Notes: generated by a model not told the origin, from the letters alone. A DNA stretch of 64,000 nucleotides from Prorocentrum cordatum (GCA_963575745.1 CAUYUJ010021059.1:708584-772583), one strand, 5' to 3'. Counted from the first letter of the stretch, positions 19,418 through 31,514 are shown. A program made the numbers and translations.

Positions 19418-21059
19418 GTTCGTTCTTCTTAATCCTGCTCCTACTCCGACTCCTCCTCTCCCTCATCATCAATGCTCCTCTTACCTTCTGGTATTCCTCC
19501 TGATCATCCTTCCCCACTTCGTTTTCCGTCCGTTTCCCTTCACATTCTCTCCTCCATTCCTCCTCCAAATTCTGCTCTTACTCTGCTTTCTCTACGCACT
19601 TCTACATCTTCTCCGTCCACTTACTACGTCCTCCTCCCCCTCGTCTTCCTTGCCCGTCCAAGTTCTACACCCCTCCTTCCCTCCTCTTCCTTGCACGTTT
19701 ACCGTTTAATTTCTGCACCCCCGCCTCCTCGTCCTCTTCTCCATCACCTTTCCAGGCCAAGCCCACAGCAGCTGGCGCGCTTACCAGAAGAGCTGGCGCT
19801 GGCCCGCCCACCTTCGCGGCAGCCGAAGCTAACACGGTGTTTTCTTGGGCCAGGGCCGTGGTGCCAAAAGCACGGATGGCACGACGTCTCGCGCAGGTCT
19901 CCCGCAACGGACGCCTGCCCGGTGTGCAGCTGGCCCCGTGCCAAAACGAGGGGCGCGACTGCACTGGGAACTTGCCGGAGTGGAGAGACGCACTGTGAGA
20001 GGTTCCTCCATTGCCGCACGCGCAGAGCGAAGCTCTCGGGGTCAGGCCTATGTTTGTGCGACTCGAACCCGGACACCTGAAGGGACGACGCGACCGTGCG
20101 AGTATGACATGGACACATTTGCGAATCTAAACTTCTCTTATCTGCGTGGGCTGCCCTGTGTATCTGAAGCCAGGGTGGGGCCACGAAGCGAATCTTCTGA
20201 TGGACACGAATGCAGACACTAATGTCAGCGGCAATGTGCCAGCACAGCGCTTACCGTCGGCAAAAGGTTTTGCTTTGTCGAGCGTGTATTTGGGCATGCC
20301 GCTCGCTGCACACAGGCAAACATGCAAACCAACCCCTCGGCCGAAATGACTACATATGTGTACGATCACTACTGCCCGCTGGCCCTGATATTCGACGCGG
20401 GCACGAGCCCTTTTGTCCGTCATTACGCTTCCCAACCATTTGCCTCCTTCTCCTCCGGCTCTCTCACTCCTTTCCTCGTCGTTCACGTCCTCTTCCTCCC
20501 CGAATTCCTTCCCACCGTCGTAACGATGCCATGCTCAAGTATTATGTTTGTGTTCTGTCCTCATCCTTAGTTCTTCTTCTCGTCCCCATCTCCTTCTCCT
20601 CTCCATCCTCATCCTTCCCCTCCACCTACCTTCCCCCTAGTGTCCTCGTTTTTTCCCACCCTCTTTTCCTTATCTCCTCCTCCGCTTCTTCCGCATGTTT
20701 GTTGGTAGCCTCCCTTCTCAGATCCATCTTCCTATTCATCCCTACGCCCTCATAGTTTTCTTCCTCTCACCTGCTCGCTTCTCCTGCTCCTCCCCTCCAT
20801 TCCCCTTCCCTTTCACTCCTCCTCCTCCTCCTCGTATGATCCCTCAACCGAGGCCTCTTCGCTTGTCTTCAGTATAACGGTGTGCTGTCCTCTTCTCCTT
20901 CTCCTCCGTCTCCCCATCCTTCTCCTCCTCTCCATCCCGAGGAACCGAGGTGCTGGCGTAAAATCCAAGCGTTGGAAGTGACTTCACGTGGGACCGCATA
21001 CGTTACACATGGTCGACTTCATATAATATATAAAGAAAAACCGCCCCCCCCCAGCCCTG

Positions 21060-22530
21060 GGTGCCACACCTCCCGCCACATCTCGGGGACGCTCCCGGTA
21101 CCGCTCCCCCGGGCGTTCCGGGGAGCCTCCACAGCGCTCCAGGAGGGCGCAAGACACTCCCAGGAGCGCCCAGAATGCGAAAGGATGGTCCAAGGCGCTC
21201 CCAAGCAGCCCAAGTTAGCCTTCCGACGGCTCTCGAGGCTCCCAGGTAACCTCCAAGAGACCCTCAAGAGAGGTCCGAGAGGCGTCCCAGGACAGCCCGA
21301 AGACGCCAAAATCGTAGATTTTCATGGTTAATTGTTATGTTTTTTTGCTTCTCACCTTTTCGAGCTTCCAATGGTCCAAGAGCGCCGAAGAGGCTCCCAA
21401 GACCGCCCTAAGACCACCCAAGAGACTTTCAGGACGGCCCCGAGACGGGCCAAGAAGGCTCCAAGACTGCCGAAGAGGCGCCCAGGACAGCCCCAGACCA
21501 CCCCAGAAGAGGCCCAATATGGGCCCAAGAGCGGGAGCAGGAGGCTTCCACAGACCTCCGAGAGGCCTCCGGGACCCCCCAGAGGTCCCCCAAACACCCC
21601 CGATCCTTGAGAGGCCCCAAAAAGACCCCGACGAGGCTCGAAGAACAGCCCAAGAGAGCTGCGAGAGCCGTCCCGAGAGAGCCCAAAGAGGGTAAAATCG
21701 TTGATTTCCCCAGGTTTTTTTCTAATGTTTTTCGCCTTCTCACGTTTTCCTACTTCCAACCCTCGAAGATCGAGGATTTTGAAAGAAAAGGAATTCCCAG
21801 AATTCCCTTTTTTTTCAAAGTGGGACTCCCACTCGGGGGTCCTACACATCCCCTGACATCTGGCCGGTACCGCGCCTCCCGGCTTCCCGGCGGGAGACCC
21901 CAAGACGCCGAAGGACAGCCCATGACGACCCCAAGGAACCCCCAGAACGTAAAGAACGGCCCAACACGCTCCCGCGCAGCCCGAGACACCCTTCCGACGG
22001 CTCTCCAGGCCTCCAGGAGGCCTCCAGAAGGCCCCAAGAGAGGTCCGAGAGGCGTCCCGGGAAAGCCCGAAGAGGATGAAATCGTCGATTTGGATTGTTT
22101 CTGTTCCTACGTTTTTGGCCTTCTCGCGTTTTCGAGTTTCCAACGGTCCAAGACCGCCCCAAGACCGCCCAAAAGACTCCCAGGACGGGTCCAAGACGGG
22201 CCAAGAAACCCCCGAAATTGCAGAAGAGGCGCCCAGTACCGCGCCCCCTTTTTTCCCTCAAAGTGGACCCCTATTCGGAGATCCCATACATCCCCTGACA
22301 TCTGGCCGGTACCGCGCCTCCCGGCTTCCCGGGGGGCCCCAAGACGCCTAAGGACAGCCCAAGACGACCCCAAGGAGCCCCCAGAACGTAAAGAACGGCC
22401 CAACACGCTCCAGGGCAGCCCGAGACACCCTTCCGACGGCTCTCTAGGCCTCCAGGAGGCATCCAGAATCCCCAGGGGGTCTGGAAGATCCCACATCCCT
22501 GAGGGGCCCAGCTAACACAAACCGCGAGGC
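21060..22530. repeat. CCAAGAGG-type array 2 with a 390-440 bp higher-order period
   Basis: Units such as GCCCAAGAGGCGCCC. A longer unit recurs: the block CCCTGACATCTGGCCGGTAC occurs from about 21850 and again about 442 bases later, and the spacer AAATCGT.GATTT...CCTTCTC.CGTTTTC recurs near 21310, 21693 and 22080. Both strands are open for long stretches because of composition; I do not regard these frames as genes. Confidence 0.85.
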
Positions 22531-22844
22531 ACAAACAAAAAACGGCGCCGAGGAATTGGAAAAGATGGGAATCCTACAATTCCTTTTTTTTTCTTTCCAA
22601 GTTTGGCCCACGGTCTACTCTTGCACAACAGACCACAATTCAGACCCCCCTCACCTCCCAAAAAAGAACCCAGGAAGCCTTTGAGGACCCCAAACCGTTG
22701 AATATCTACAGTGGAGATTAATGGTTTCTGCGTTTTCGCACTTCCCCTTCTATACGATTCCGAGGCTTGCGCAGGGCCTCCAAGGGAGTCCCTGGACGCA
22801 AGAAGCGACCAACATGCTATTACATGAGTTAGCCTATCAAACCT

Positions 22845-22920
22845 AGCTAGAACTTGAGCGCGCGCGAAGCGCGCGATGGTTCTAGTACATATAGACATAT
22901 ACATGTATGGATTCCTTTCT
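22845..22920 (+). repeat. SINE-like family Y, copy 2 (partial)
   Basis: CGCGCGC (22859-22865), loop GAA, GCGCGCG (22869-22875), then ATGGTTCTAGTACATATAG. The same hairpin plus TGGTTCTAGCACAT is at 59166. TATA-rich DNA follows. Confidence 0.6.
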
Positions 22921-23138
22921 TGTTGGTGGCCTCCCATGCCTTGCCGCCATGCGTCCCCCTGTGCTCTTTTTCGTTTTCCGTTTCCTCCGCTCCCGTATTT
23001 TCTGCCTTCCCCCCTCGCTTGTGTTTCTCTTCCCTCCCTTGGTCTCCCCCTCTGGCTTCCGCCCTCCGCTCGCCCATTATTGTTCTCCTTCCCCCCCTGC
23101 CTCCCTCCCCCCACCCTCCCTCACAGGACCGCCCACTT

Positions 23139-23375
23139 AGGATGCAATTCCTGGGAGTGGGAGGTTCAGCTCAGCATCGGCGCTGCTATATCCGTGGTCG
23201 AAAACAGGCCCAACCTGGCAAAGTTCCGCCCAATTCTCCACAATCCGACTTACTCCTGGGCATATGTTGGTCTATTGCGGCCCAAATGGCGTCTTCATCT
23301 GGTTCAGTAGCCCTTGATCGTTCTTCCGAAGACCTCCCAGGAGTTGCCTCCCAACTCCCCCCTCTTCCCTTCCTG
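23139..23375 (+). repeat. Dispersed repeat family X, copy 2
   Basis: GATGCAATTCCTGGGAG at the start, CAGCATCGGCGCTG at 23172, and GAGTTGCCTCCCAACTCCCC at the end, followed by pyrimidine-rich DNA. It lies in intron 2 of the synaptotagmin-like gene. Confidence 0.65.
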
Positions 23376-23902
23376 CTCCAGCCCCCGTCTTGTCTGGCTG
23401 ACGCTCTGGGAGGGCATGTGCTCAGGGGAGGTTGCAGCACCGCTCAACGATGTGCTGCCAACCAAACCAGCAGGGTGGCCCCTGCCAATTTTTCTGTGCA
23501 CTTCAGCTCTGGTTTCGGCTTCAGCCGTGGGTGCGGCGTGAAGCGCCTTCGGGCCAGCTCACCCGAGTCGGTTTTCCCCTCACACGGGCGACCCCCCCCC
23601 TTCTCACATCGTCGAGGATAAGAGAAACACCCCAAGCCCTAACTACAACATTACACAGTGAAGACGTGGCCTCACTTAGGCCCCCGTCTCTGCCTTAGGG
23701 CTAAGAAGTCTGGGCGGTCTGGTTTGATGCATCTGCAGGAAAGACCCCAGGTCCCTCGTGCCTCTGGCCTTCCTACATGTGGCCCGATCCCAGGAAGGGT
23801 CAGGGGTCCTCTCGCTGCGAATCGTCACGCTCCGCCCCCGTCCCCGCTGGGCTCCCTCGCTGGGCCCCCCCCCCCGGGGGGAAGACCGCGTGAGGGTGAG
23901 AG

Positions 23903-24397
23903 GCGTCTGCCCCCGTCGCTGAAGAGCCTCGGGTTCGGCGACCTCTCGTTCGGGGAGACGGCCATCGAGATCGAGAACTCCGTCGTGCAGAGGGTGAAGC
24001 GGCAGACCTACGAGGGCGAGAGGACGGACCTGAAGGTGACGTTCGGCCTCAGCTGGGACGCCGACACGGACATAACGCTGAAGGCCTTTGCGGTCGGCCT
24101 GGTGGCCACTCACGTGAAGATGTCCGGGTCGTTTGCGCTGTACTTTGTCAAGTGCTTGCCCAGGCTCCCCTTTTTCAGCGGCGTGCGGCTGTATTTTACA
24201 GATCGCCCTGCGATTTCACTCCAGCTGGAGGGCAAGACCTTTGGGAAGCGAGTCAACCTTGGCTGGCTGAACCACATGCTATCTGACGTCATCCAGGATC
24301 AGCTTGAGCGCAGGATGGTGATCCCCAATGTGATCGGCATACAGTTCCAGCGCAGTGACCCGCACGCCTGGTTCCAGATCAGGACGGCCTGGCCCAG
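23903..24397 (+). CDS. Extended-synaptotagmin-like gene, main SMP-domain exon
   Basis: About 165 codons: LPPSLKSLGFGDLSFGETAI opens the beta part of the SMP domain; LKVTFGLSWDADTDITLKAF and a later segment with RLPFFSGVRLYFTDRP, then NLGWLNHMLSDVIQDQLERR and VIPNVIGIQF are in the order expected of synaptotagmin-like SMP domains (hydrophobic strands lining a lipid tunnel). The acceptor AG is at 23901-23902. The end is ambiguous: either AG at 24397 (followed by GGTGTCC) or TG at 24391 with a GC donor; both keep the frame into RILPEGI at 24562. Upstream open sequence back to 23658 is intron. Confidence 0.75.
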
Positions 24398-24561
24398 GGT
24401 GTCCCCACCCTCCTCCTCTTCCTCCTGCCCTCCCCCTCGCCCTCCTTGCCACGGACTTGCCGATGCGCAGATAACGGCGTTCTCAGCGAGGGAGGGGGCT
24501 TAGGAAATGATAGATGGACTCTGAGGGACGCTCCGCCTCCTGCCCTCTCCCCCCCATGCAG
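24398..24561 (+). other. Intron 3 of the synaptotagmin-like gene
   Basis: About 164 bp, pyrimidine-rich (CCTCCTCTTCCTCCTG), ending CCATGCAG at 24561. The donor is either G/GTGTCC at 24398 or GC at 24392; the AGG repeat at both ends makes the exact cut ambiguous, as is common in dinoflagellate introns. Confidence 0.65.
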
Positions 24562-25597
24562 GAGAATACTGCCCGAGGGTATCCTTACCCTCCGCGTCCT
24601 TGGTGCCCGCGACCTGGCTCCGAAGGACTTCGGCATTCAGCTACCGTTCGGGGTCAACCTGGGCCACTCCACCTCGGACCCATACTTTGAGGTGGCCCTC
24701 GGGGGCGTGCGCTGGACATCTACCACGAAAATGCAGACGCTGCATCCGACCTGGGAGGAGGACGAGGGGACTAGAGACTTCCTCGTGCACTCGCTGGACG
24801 AGCAGCAGCTGCAGCTCCGGATCTTCGACGCGGACAACCTCTCGCAGGACGACTTCATCGGCGAGAAAAAGCTGGCGGTGAGAAGCCTGGTGCGCGGCCA
24901 AGGCGGCTCCTACGAGCTGGAGGCGGCCGGGGAGGACGGCCCGCAGGGCACGGTGCAGGTCGAGGCGTCCTACGCCCGGCTGCGCCTGGATCCGGAGCAC
25001 CTCCGAATCATGGTCAGTGATCCGGCGCGCGCTCAGGCCATCGGTGCGCGCTTCGTACTCTTCGTCGGCGTGGACAAGCTGCACCACCGTGACCCAGTCC
25101 CGGACACCGGGCTCTTTGGGTCCTTTGTTTGCGAGGTCGACGCGGCCGGGGGCTTCGAGGACGGCCCGAGGATAGTGCGCAGCCGCCGCGTTCAGCAGGG
25201 CACCCCCCCGCGCCGGGTGGAGCTGCCTGCGCCTGGCAACCGGACGCGAGGCCGGCAGGACGCCGCTACGCCGCTCGGTGAGTCCATCTTCCAGAACGTG
25301 CTGACCGAGGTGTTCCAGAGCCCGCTTCCAGAGGTGGTCCGCTTCACGGTCACCAGGGGGCCTCGCGAGGGCCGCGAGCCAGAGGTTCTGGGTCGGGGGG
25401 AGTACAGCTTAGCGCGCCTCCTTGACGCGCAGGCCAGCACAGAGGAGGCCACGCTGAGGCTGGACGGGCAGGACGGCGGCAGCCTGGACGTGCTCTTGCA
25501 GCTGCGGCTGGCGTTACCGCACGACGGGGAGCACGGCCACGAGGCATCTGCTGTGGGGAGCCATACCTGGCAGTTGTGGCGGCCTTGGTGGAGATAG
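24562..25597 (+). CDS. Extended-synaptotagmin-like gene, C2-domain exon and stop
   Basis: About 345 codons ending at TAG 25595-25597. The first C2 domain is clear: EGILTLRVLGARDLAPKDFG, STSDPYFEVALGG, LHPTWEED, LRIFDADNLSQDDFIGE, with Asp residues at the usual calcium-loop positions (SDPY, DADN...DD). C2 domains dock the protein on acidic, often calcium-dependent, membranes. The rest (EHLRIMVSDPARAQ onward to RLALPHDGEHG) has beta-rich spacing and could be a second, divergent C2 domain lacking the Asp set; this is weaker. With the upstream SMP exons this gives the SMP-C2 order of extended synaptotagmins and tricalbins, which move lipid between the endoplasmic reticulum and plasma membrane. 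Confidence 0.8.
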
Positions 25598-25934
25598 TTG
25601 ACGCGGCAATGCGTCCGTCCAGCAGGCCGAGGAGGCTCACTGGTCGAGCTGAGATGATTGTCGCGACCAGCCCTCCACCCTGGGATGGGGCGTCACCCGC
25701 AGCCTTGCCAGATGTAACGTTATACTTTGTGATCTCTGATCTCCTTCATAAAGGTTTGCTCAAGCCCCGGAATGCATCAGCCCACACAGCTTCGGGTAAT
25801 GAGGAGTGGTGTCTACGATGCTGAAACAAAAAATGCGTCGGGCTTGGAGGGGGCTCGCTGCTCCTTGGGTCTCTCCGTGGTTGTTCCCATCGTGTGGCAT
25901 GGATCGGGGAACTACCCCCTGCGTTCCCCCTGCA
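25598..25934 (+). other. Presumed 3' UTR and downstream spacer of the synaptotagmin-like gene
   Basis: No frame of interest and no clear polyadenylation signal; dinoflagellates usually lack AATAAA, so its absence says little. Confidence 0.4.
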
Positions 25935-26130
25935 GGTGTCAAAGAAATGCCACGCTTGCCGCGCCCTGTCAGCGTGGCACGGTTGCCTGAACCAACCCTT
26001 GCGCACTCACTTTGGCGCCGAGGACGTGCAATGCCTGCCAGGCCCTGCGAGCTTGACACGAATGCCCGAACCACCCCTTGCGCAACCCCTTCTGGTGTCG
26101 AGGAAATGCCACGCCTACGAGGCTCCTGAC
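25935..26130 (+). repeat. 79-bp tandem repeat, about 2.5 units
   Basis: Words GTGTCAAAGAAATGCCACGC (25937), GCGCCGAGGACGTGCAATGC (26014) and GTGTCGAGGAAATGCCACGC (26096) recur at about 77-82 bp, each followed by GAACCAACCCTTGCGCA or a variant of it. Confidence 0.75.
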
Positions 26131-27529
26131 ATGCTCCTGAGAGGGTCCTGCGAGTGTGTCTGCCAGACAGATCAGGCAAGAGGGTGCGTGTCTGCGTGCT
26201 GGTCGAGCGCGTGCTGCACGGACCGGTCCATCATCACCGCCTGGGGGATCGATTTTCGGTGACCTTGGCAGGCGATCGATATGGATATATACGGGCACTC
26301 TGCCCGCTGATGTCCCAGGGTGTTGGGTCCCCAGGCGGTGGATATGGATAGATCTCCGCTTCGCAGGAGGTAAGAGACAGTTGAGGCGGAGGAGGCGCGG
26401 GTGCGACGCGGCTGGACAAGAAAGCCAGAGCCCCACCCAGCACGTGGGGAGTAACCGCGCTCTCGTCACGGAGCAGGGCTCTCTCCACGGAGACAGTTTC
26501 ACAATATTCACTCTGGGAACGCGTTCTCGCCCAACGGCAACTATCCCATCAAAGCACACCCTAATAGTAGCGAAGAGGCGGGTCGTGGAGTAGAAGTTCG
26601 AGACACGGCCATGTGCACCTTCGTCTATTTCTTAGTGGGTCCTGGCCGTTTGGACAATAAATGCAGCCGCCTCTGAGCCGAGAGCACGGTCCCTGAATAA
26701 ATGGTTCGGAGGTCTCAAGCGGAACGGTTGCCGGACCGGGCGAACTAGGGCTTCCCGTCACCTTTGTGAGACTCTTCTGTGGCCCTTCTAACTTATACGA
26801 TCAAGTTCCCGCAGAGCATGGCGATCTGGGGACAAGGGCTGCCTCTCGAGGGCGTCTCTTCCCTGAAGCTGTCGCAATCTCAATTCCCTGACCCTTGGAA
26901 ATCCTACCAGGGACTCCCTCGCTCGTCTCTCCTCCTCTCCTCCCTCCCCCTCTTCCTCCAGTACTCTCGTCCTCCCTTCTTTTTTCTCTCGCTCCTCCCT
27001 CTTCCCGAGCGTGATTCAGCCCCGACGCGGCTCGCCCGCCCGGGTTGAGGTCCGCCTGCCCGGATCGACTAAGTTCACCCATCCCTGCATTGAGAAGGAT
27101 CCCCTGCAGACGGGGCCCAGGGCACGATCGAAGACGAAGTTGGCTGGAGTCGAGGGCTTGGGGCGTACCTTGCTGAATGGCGCACGAGCAGGTTAGAACG
27201 AGCTGTCTTGAAACAGTTGTTGCTGTAGCCAGGGGGGCCCATGCAGTTTGGCGCACAATGCCGTGCTTGACGCCGGAAAGAGGGTACGAGCGTGGTGTGG
27301 CTTCGTTGGGTTGAGAGATCCAAGTGCACCGGTGAGGGGCATCAACACTTACACTATTCAGATTCTATAGGCGTACGCCACATCCGCCGACCCCTATATC
27401 AGGTACTGCGCCTCCAGGACTGCATTTCACGAGGCTTGTCCGAATCATGACACGGCGCTCGACATCGTTCCTGTTGCTTCGTTGCTGTTATCGTACCTCT
27501 TGGTGCTCTTTTGTGACCTCTTGGTGGCA
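26131..27529. other. Spacer without recognisable gene
   Basis: Mixed sequence with a pyrimidine-rich stretch at 26925-27010 and a GGATATGGATA repeat pair flanking 26278-26350. I see no exon. Confidence 0.6.
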
Positions 27530-28195
27530 TCTTGGCCTGTCTGCAGGCCATATCCGGCCGCCTCGAGGCATTTTGGGCCAAGTTTTGGGGCCTCTTTGGG
27601 GCTTCCTGGGGGCTTCTTGGAGGCCTTTGAGGTTCTTTTGGGGGTCCCTCAGGGCCTCTTGGGCTGTTCTTGGGGCAGGCTGGGGGCGTCTTGGGGCCGA
27701 AGGCTCGAACAGGTGTCGTCTTGGGGCCGTCTGGGGGCCCTCTTAGGCTGTCTTGGGGGCTTCGGGGGCTGCTGTTGGACCCTCTTCGACCCTTCTTGGG
27801 GGCCCCTTTGGCCGTCTGGGGGCGATATTGAAGTGGGACGTTGTGAAAACCGAATCGGCGAGCATGCGAACAATGCTTATTTTTCGAGGGGAATGGGACG
27901 ATTTCTGTTTCTTGGGACCCTTTTGGGGCGCATGTTGCGGGCCTTTTGGGGCGTCTTGGCAGCTTCGGAGGCCGCCTGGAGGCCATCGTGGTCGTCCAGG
28001 GTCATATTTCGGCGAAGCGTGGCCCCCTGGGACCGTCTGGGGAGCGTTCTGGTGCCTTCATGGCCAGTTTTGGAACCCTCCGCTCCCCCGTGACGCGTTC
28101 GGTCCGGGGTCGCCCGGGGCCGGGGGGGGGGGTCAAATCTCCGGTTTGGGGTCCCTTGGGGGGTTCTGGGGGGGGGAACCATCTCACACGCCTAG
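27530..28195. repeat. CCAAGAGG-type array 3 (CTTGGGG orientation)
   Basis: Units CTTGGGGCCTC and TTGGGGGTC, with an AT-richer spacer (27826-27900, GTGAAAACCGAATCGG...AATGCTTATTTTTCGAGGGG). A G-run and C-rich tail close it near 28190. Confidence 0.8.
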
Positions 28196-28389
28196 AGACC
28201 CACAAGGGGTCGGCGGACTTGGCAGGTCAGTGCTATTACCTTCCTGCTCCATGGCTATCATGCTTCCAATTGTTCATCATAATACCATCTCCCATTCATG
28301 TCGTATTATGCCCAGGGGGGTCAACGCCTCATACCACCTCTTCTGATACACATTGCCATCTTCGGCTCAGCCGGCACGCGGGCGTCGCA

Positions 28390-28925
28390 ATCGGTCCAGA
28401 GCCTTTTGGAGAGGCCGCAGAGCCGCCAGGAGAGACTCCAGAGCCGCTGGGAGAAGCCTACGAGCCTTTGGGGAGGCCTCATGACCTCTCGGGAGAGCCC
28501 TTGGGAGAGGTCTCAGGGCCTCTGGGAGAGGCGCCTCTAGCAGAGGCATCTCCTGGAGAAGCCTCGGAGCTTGCGGGAGAGGCTTTGGGGGTTTTGGGAG
28601 AACCCTCGTGGCCTTTGGGATAAGTCTCCGAGCCAGCGGGAGAGGCCTGAAGGCCACTTGGGACTCATGTTGGGGCCACCTCGTGAGGGCCAGCTCCAAG
28701 GGGCCGACCCTATCGGTCTTCAGCGATGGGTCGCGATGCCGCTGTCGGGGGCAGGCTTCAGGCCTCCGCAGAGGGCCGACCCTATAGGTCTTCAAGCCAG
28801 CTGGGGGGGTCTCAAAACTCTTAGGGCGGTGCCAGGACCCATGGGAGAGGCATCGGAGCTCTTGGTTCCTGGGGGAATATCAGGGCTTATGGGGGAGGCC
28901 CCCGAGCTTGCGGAAGAGGCCTGAC
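28390..28925. repeat. GGGAGAGGCCTC minisatellite
   Basis: About 24-27 bp degenerate units of the form CCTTTGGGAGAGGCCTCGGAG. Bases 28699-28715 and 28769-28785 also share GGGCCGACCCTAT. The repeat gives open frames on both strands. Confidence 0.8.
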
Positions 28926-30081
28926 ATGAGGCCTCGCGGCCTTTCCAAGATGGGAGCCCCCCCGGCAACTGGCGCCCAAGAGGGAGCAACATACCCGAGA
29001 AGAAGGAGTTCTCGTTCGGAGCGTTATTCTTAGGGTCGGCTGGTTTCGGCGCGCCCTCCAAACGTGCGAGCGTACCGCGTTCGCAAAACCGATAGCCAGC
29101 GCCCAGGCGGCAGAGCCAGGGCCCATTACGGGGCATCCAACAATACTTTACTACCCAAGAACTATCATTGGTAAGCCCTTATTCAGCTACGCACTCCAGG
29201 ACTATTGAAAGATCGCTCCCTCTGCGAGGCCTTTTCCACGCACCGCTTCTACGTTCTCGTGAACCCACCTTCTTGCTCGAACAATGTACCCCTGTACAGG
29301 ATGCTGTCCGCATGAGGTCTGGCCTCTACGCAATATTCCACACTGTCAGCGGTGGTGGTGTGCATTCGAGCGGTGCCCACGACGTTCGCGTTCTTTTCTT
29401 AATTTGTTGCGACGCAGGGCTGAATAATAGAGTAATTAAGATCTAGAGTTTGTTGTGCGCCAGCGCTCTGGGAGTAATGTTACCTACAACACGTTCTCCA
29501 TTAGTGCATAGTTATTTTCCGCTTGTGCTCATGCCCACGCTCCGCCTGGCGTGGCGTGTCAGTCGGCCAGTCTGTTTGCTTGATCGTCGCATCGGCTGTC
29601 ACTCTGTATAGCCGTCGGCCCGTGGAAAAAAATGTGAGACCTTCCCCTTCCCTCACTCGGATGGCGGTTTGTTAGACGTGTAGTGTTGCGAGGCTGCCTT
29701 TGGAGAGCCCCAATCATCATGTGGAATGGCCCAAGGAACTTTGTTATGGCAAGTGATGGGCCACGCATGGTTGCCGCAAGCATCGTGCGATCTACTCGGC
29801 GACGGTTGTTGCAACCTACAATTTGCAACCATGTACTCTCTGTCTCTCTCTTGTTCTCCCTCTCCCAGACATGTTTTCGCACTTGTTGGCGCAATCCTGC
29901 ACGACGTAATGTACACTCGGATGTCCCAGCCACGCTAAACAGCTCATGACAACGAGCACTTTCACACGAGCGGCCACATGTGCTATGCGACATGCTGCTC
30001 TTACTCACCGTACAATGTCCACATCTAAGTTGGAGCATGCGTTGTTCCATCTGCGCAGCAAGGCGTGCAGCGTGACGCATA

Positions 30082-30113
<32 letters not shown>

Positions 30114-30164
30114 GATACACAGATTATGATTCCTATTTTTGTATTACCCGTACCCCCACCCCCA
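28926..30164. other. Spacer with a TA microsatellite
   Basis: No gene recognised. Bases 30083-30115 are about 16 TA units (CTATATATA...TATAGATACACAG). Confidence 0.6.
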
Positions 30165-30790
30165 CCCCTAAATCGGACCCCCCCAGGGACGCCCCAGACG
30201 CCCTTTCGGACGTCTCGGCGGCCCCCTGGACGCCCTTGGAAATGGTCAGCTCGCCCTTCCCGGCCTCCCAGGGCGCACTGCCGCACCTTGCGAGCAGACT
30301 CAAAGTGATCAGAAGGGTCATCGGAAAGGCTCACGAGAGACCCAAGACAGCACAAGAGCGCTCCAAGAGGAACCTCGACTGAAGACGGCCGAAGAGGCAC
30401 CCAAGACGCCTCAAGAGGGCGTTAAGAGAGCCCCGAAGGAGCAAACATCGTCCCATCCCCGCAGGAAAATGTAGATTTTCAGCATATCCGCTTTGGGGGT
30501 CTTCGCAGCGTCCAACACTGCCCGATGGGCCCCCGATATCGCCCCAAGACGGCCTAAGAGGCTCCCCAGAGAGTTTGAAGACGGCCCAAGAGGGCCCCAA
30601 GACTACCCCAGATAGCCCCGAGACTGGCCACAAGAAGCCCAAGATGCCCCCAGAAGGCTCCCAAAAGAGACCCGCGAGCCCTAGATGGCTTCAGAAGACC
30701 TCTGGAGGGCCCCAGCTCCCCAAGACGGCCCAAGAGGGCCCTAGGATGGCCCAAGTGGGCCCCAGGATGGCCCAGAAGAGCCCCCAAAAC
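30165..30790. repeat. CCAAGAGG-type array 4
   Basis: GCCCAAGAGGGCCCCAAGAC-like units with a spacer at about 30468-30520 (AAAATGTAGATTTTCAGCAT), comparable with the spacers of arrays 2 and 5. Confidence 0.8.
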
Positions 30791-31184
30791 ATCCGAACGG
30801 CGTTCTCCTACGAAGTAGATCGAGTTGACCCGAAGATCCTTGTTCCACGCTTGAGGCTCCTGGTTTAAATTCCCCGATCGAGAGAGACAGGTCTCCCCCC
30901 CTCCCCCCTTCCGCCTCCTCAGCCCCCCTTTCATCCCTGCTCCCTTCCCGTTCCCCGTTCATGGACAAGCGCCACCGGAACAGTTTGATTCTTCGTCGTT
31001 TGCCAGCACGTTCGCGCGTGAAAAATCATCATGCCTTCCCCACTCCTGCGCACAAGCGTGCAAGCGCATCGGGCGCACGCGATGTCAGCAGGCACCAGGG
31101 ATGCCAGAAGAATGAGCTGGTCGCCCGTCCAGGCCTCGAGGGCCCCCCTGCTGAAGCAAGCGATGATTTATTGCTTTACCCGAG

Positions 31185-31285
31185 AATCGTCCAGAACAAG
31201 GCGCATGGCGCGAAGCGCCAATGCAGTCTTGTATATACGTATATAAGTACATATATAGATATACACGTATATGTATGTACAGACA
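31185..31285 (-). repeat. SINE-like family Y, copy 3
   Basis: On the minus strand: TATATACAAGACTGCATTGG, a CGCTTCGCGCC core, then ATGCGCCTTGTTCTGG. The hairpin is TGGCGC (31206-31211), loop GAA, GCGCCA (31215-31220) on the plus strand. TATA-rich DNA lies on the 5' side of the minus-strand copy. Confidence 0.65.
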
Positions 31286-31514
31286 CATATGTTTTGCAAT
31301 ACTGGGCAGGCACCAGCGCAGTGTAACATTATGCGCATGGCATGTTCGAAAGTGCCTCGGTTCCAAGCTGAATTTTTGTTATACGCGCTCGAATTTGGCA
31401 GGCGCCGGAGCGCCATGGAAATCACAGAGTGCGGCTCGCGGCCAGCTGCGCCCGCTTGCCCCCTGGCGTATGGCGCAGCCAGCGCTTGACGGAAGCACTC
31501 TATCCCCTGACCCC

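Larger units (their letters stand above)
19418..23902 (+). other. Intron 2 of the synaptotagmin-like gene (about 4.5 kb)
   Basis: Donor GTTCGTT, acceptor GGTGAGAG. It holds pyrimidine-rich tracts (19430-19760, 20340-20940, 22950-23110), array 2 of the CCAAGAGG type (21060-22530), a family-Y copy (22845-22920) and a family-X copy (23139-23375). Frames here are low complexity or repeats; I see no exon. Confidence 0.6.

Noticed and set aside
19745-19820. Alternative exon of the synaptotagmin-like gene after TTTCCAG (PSPQQLARLPEELALARPP)
   Set aside because: The direct join 19417/23903 already gives an in-register SMP domain, and inserting this peptide would add unmatched residues.
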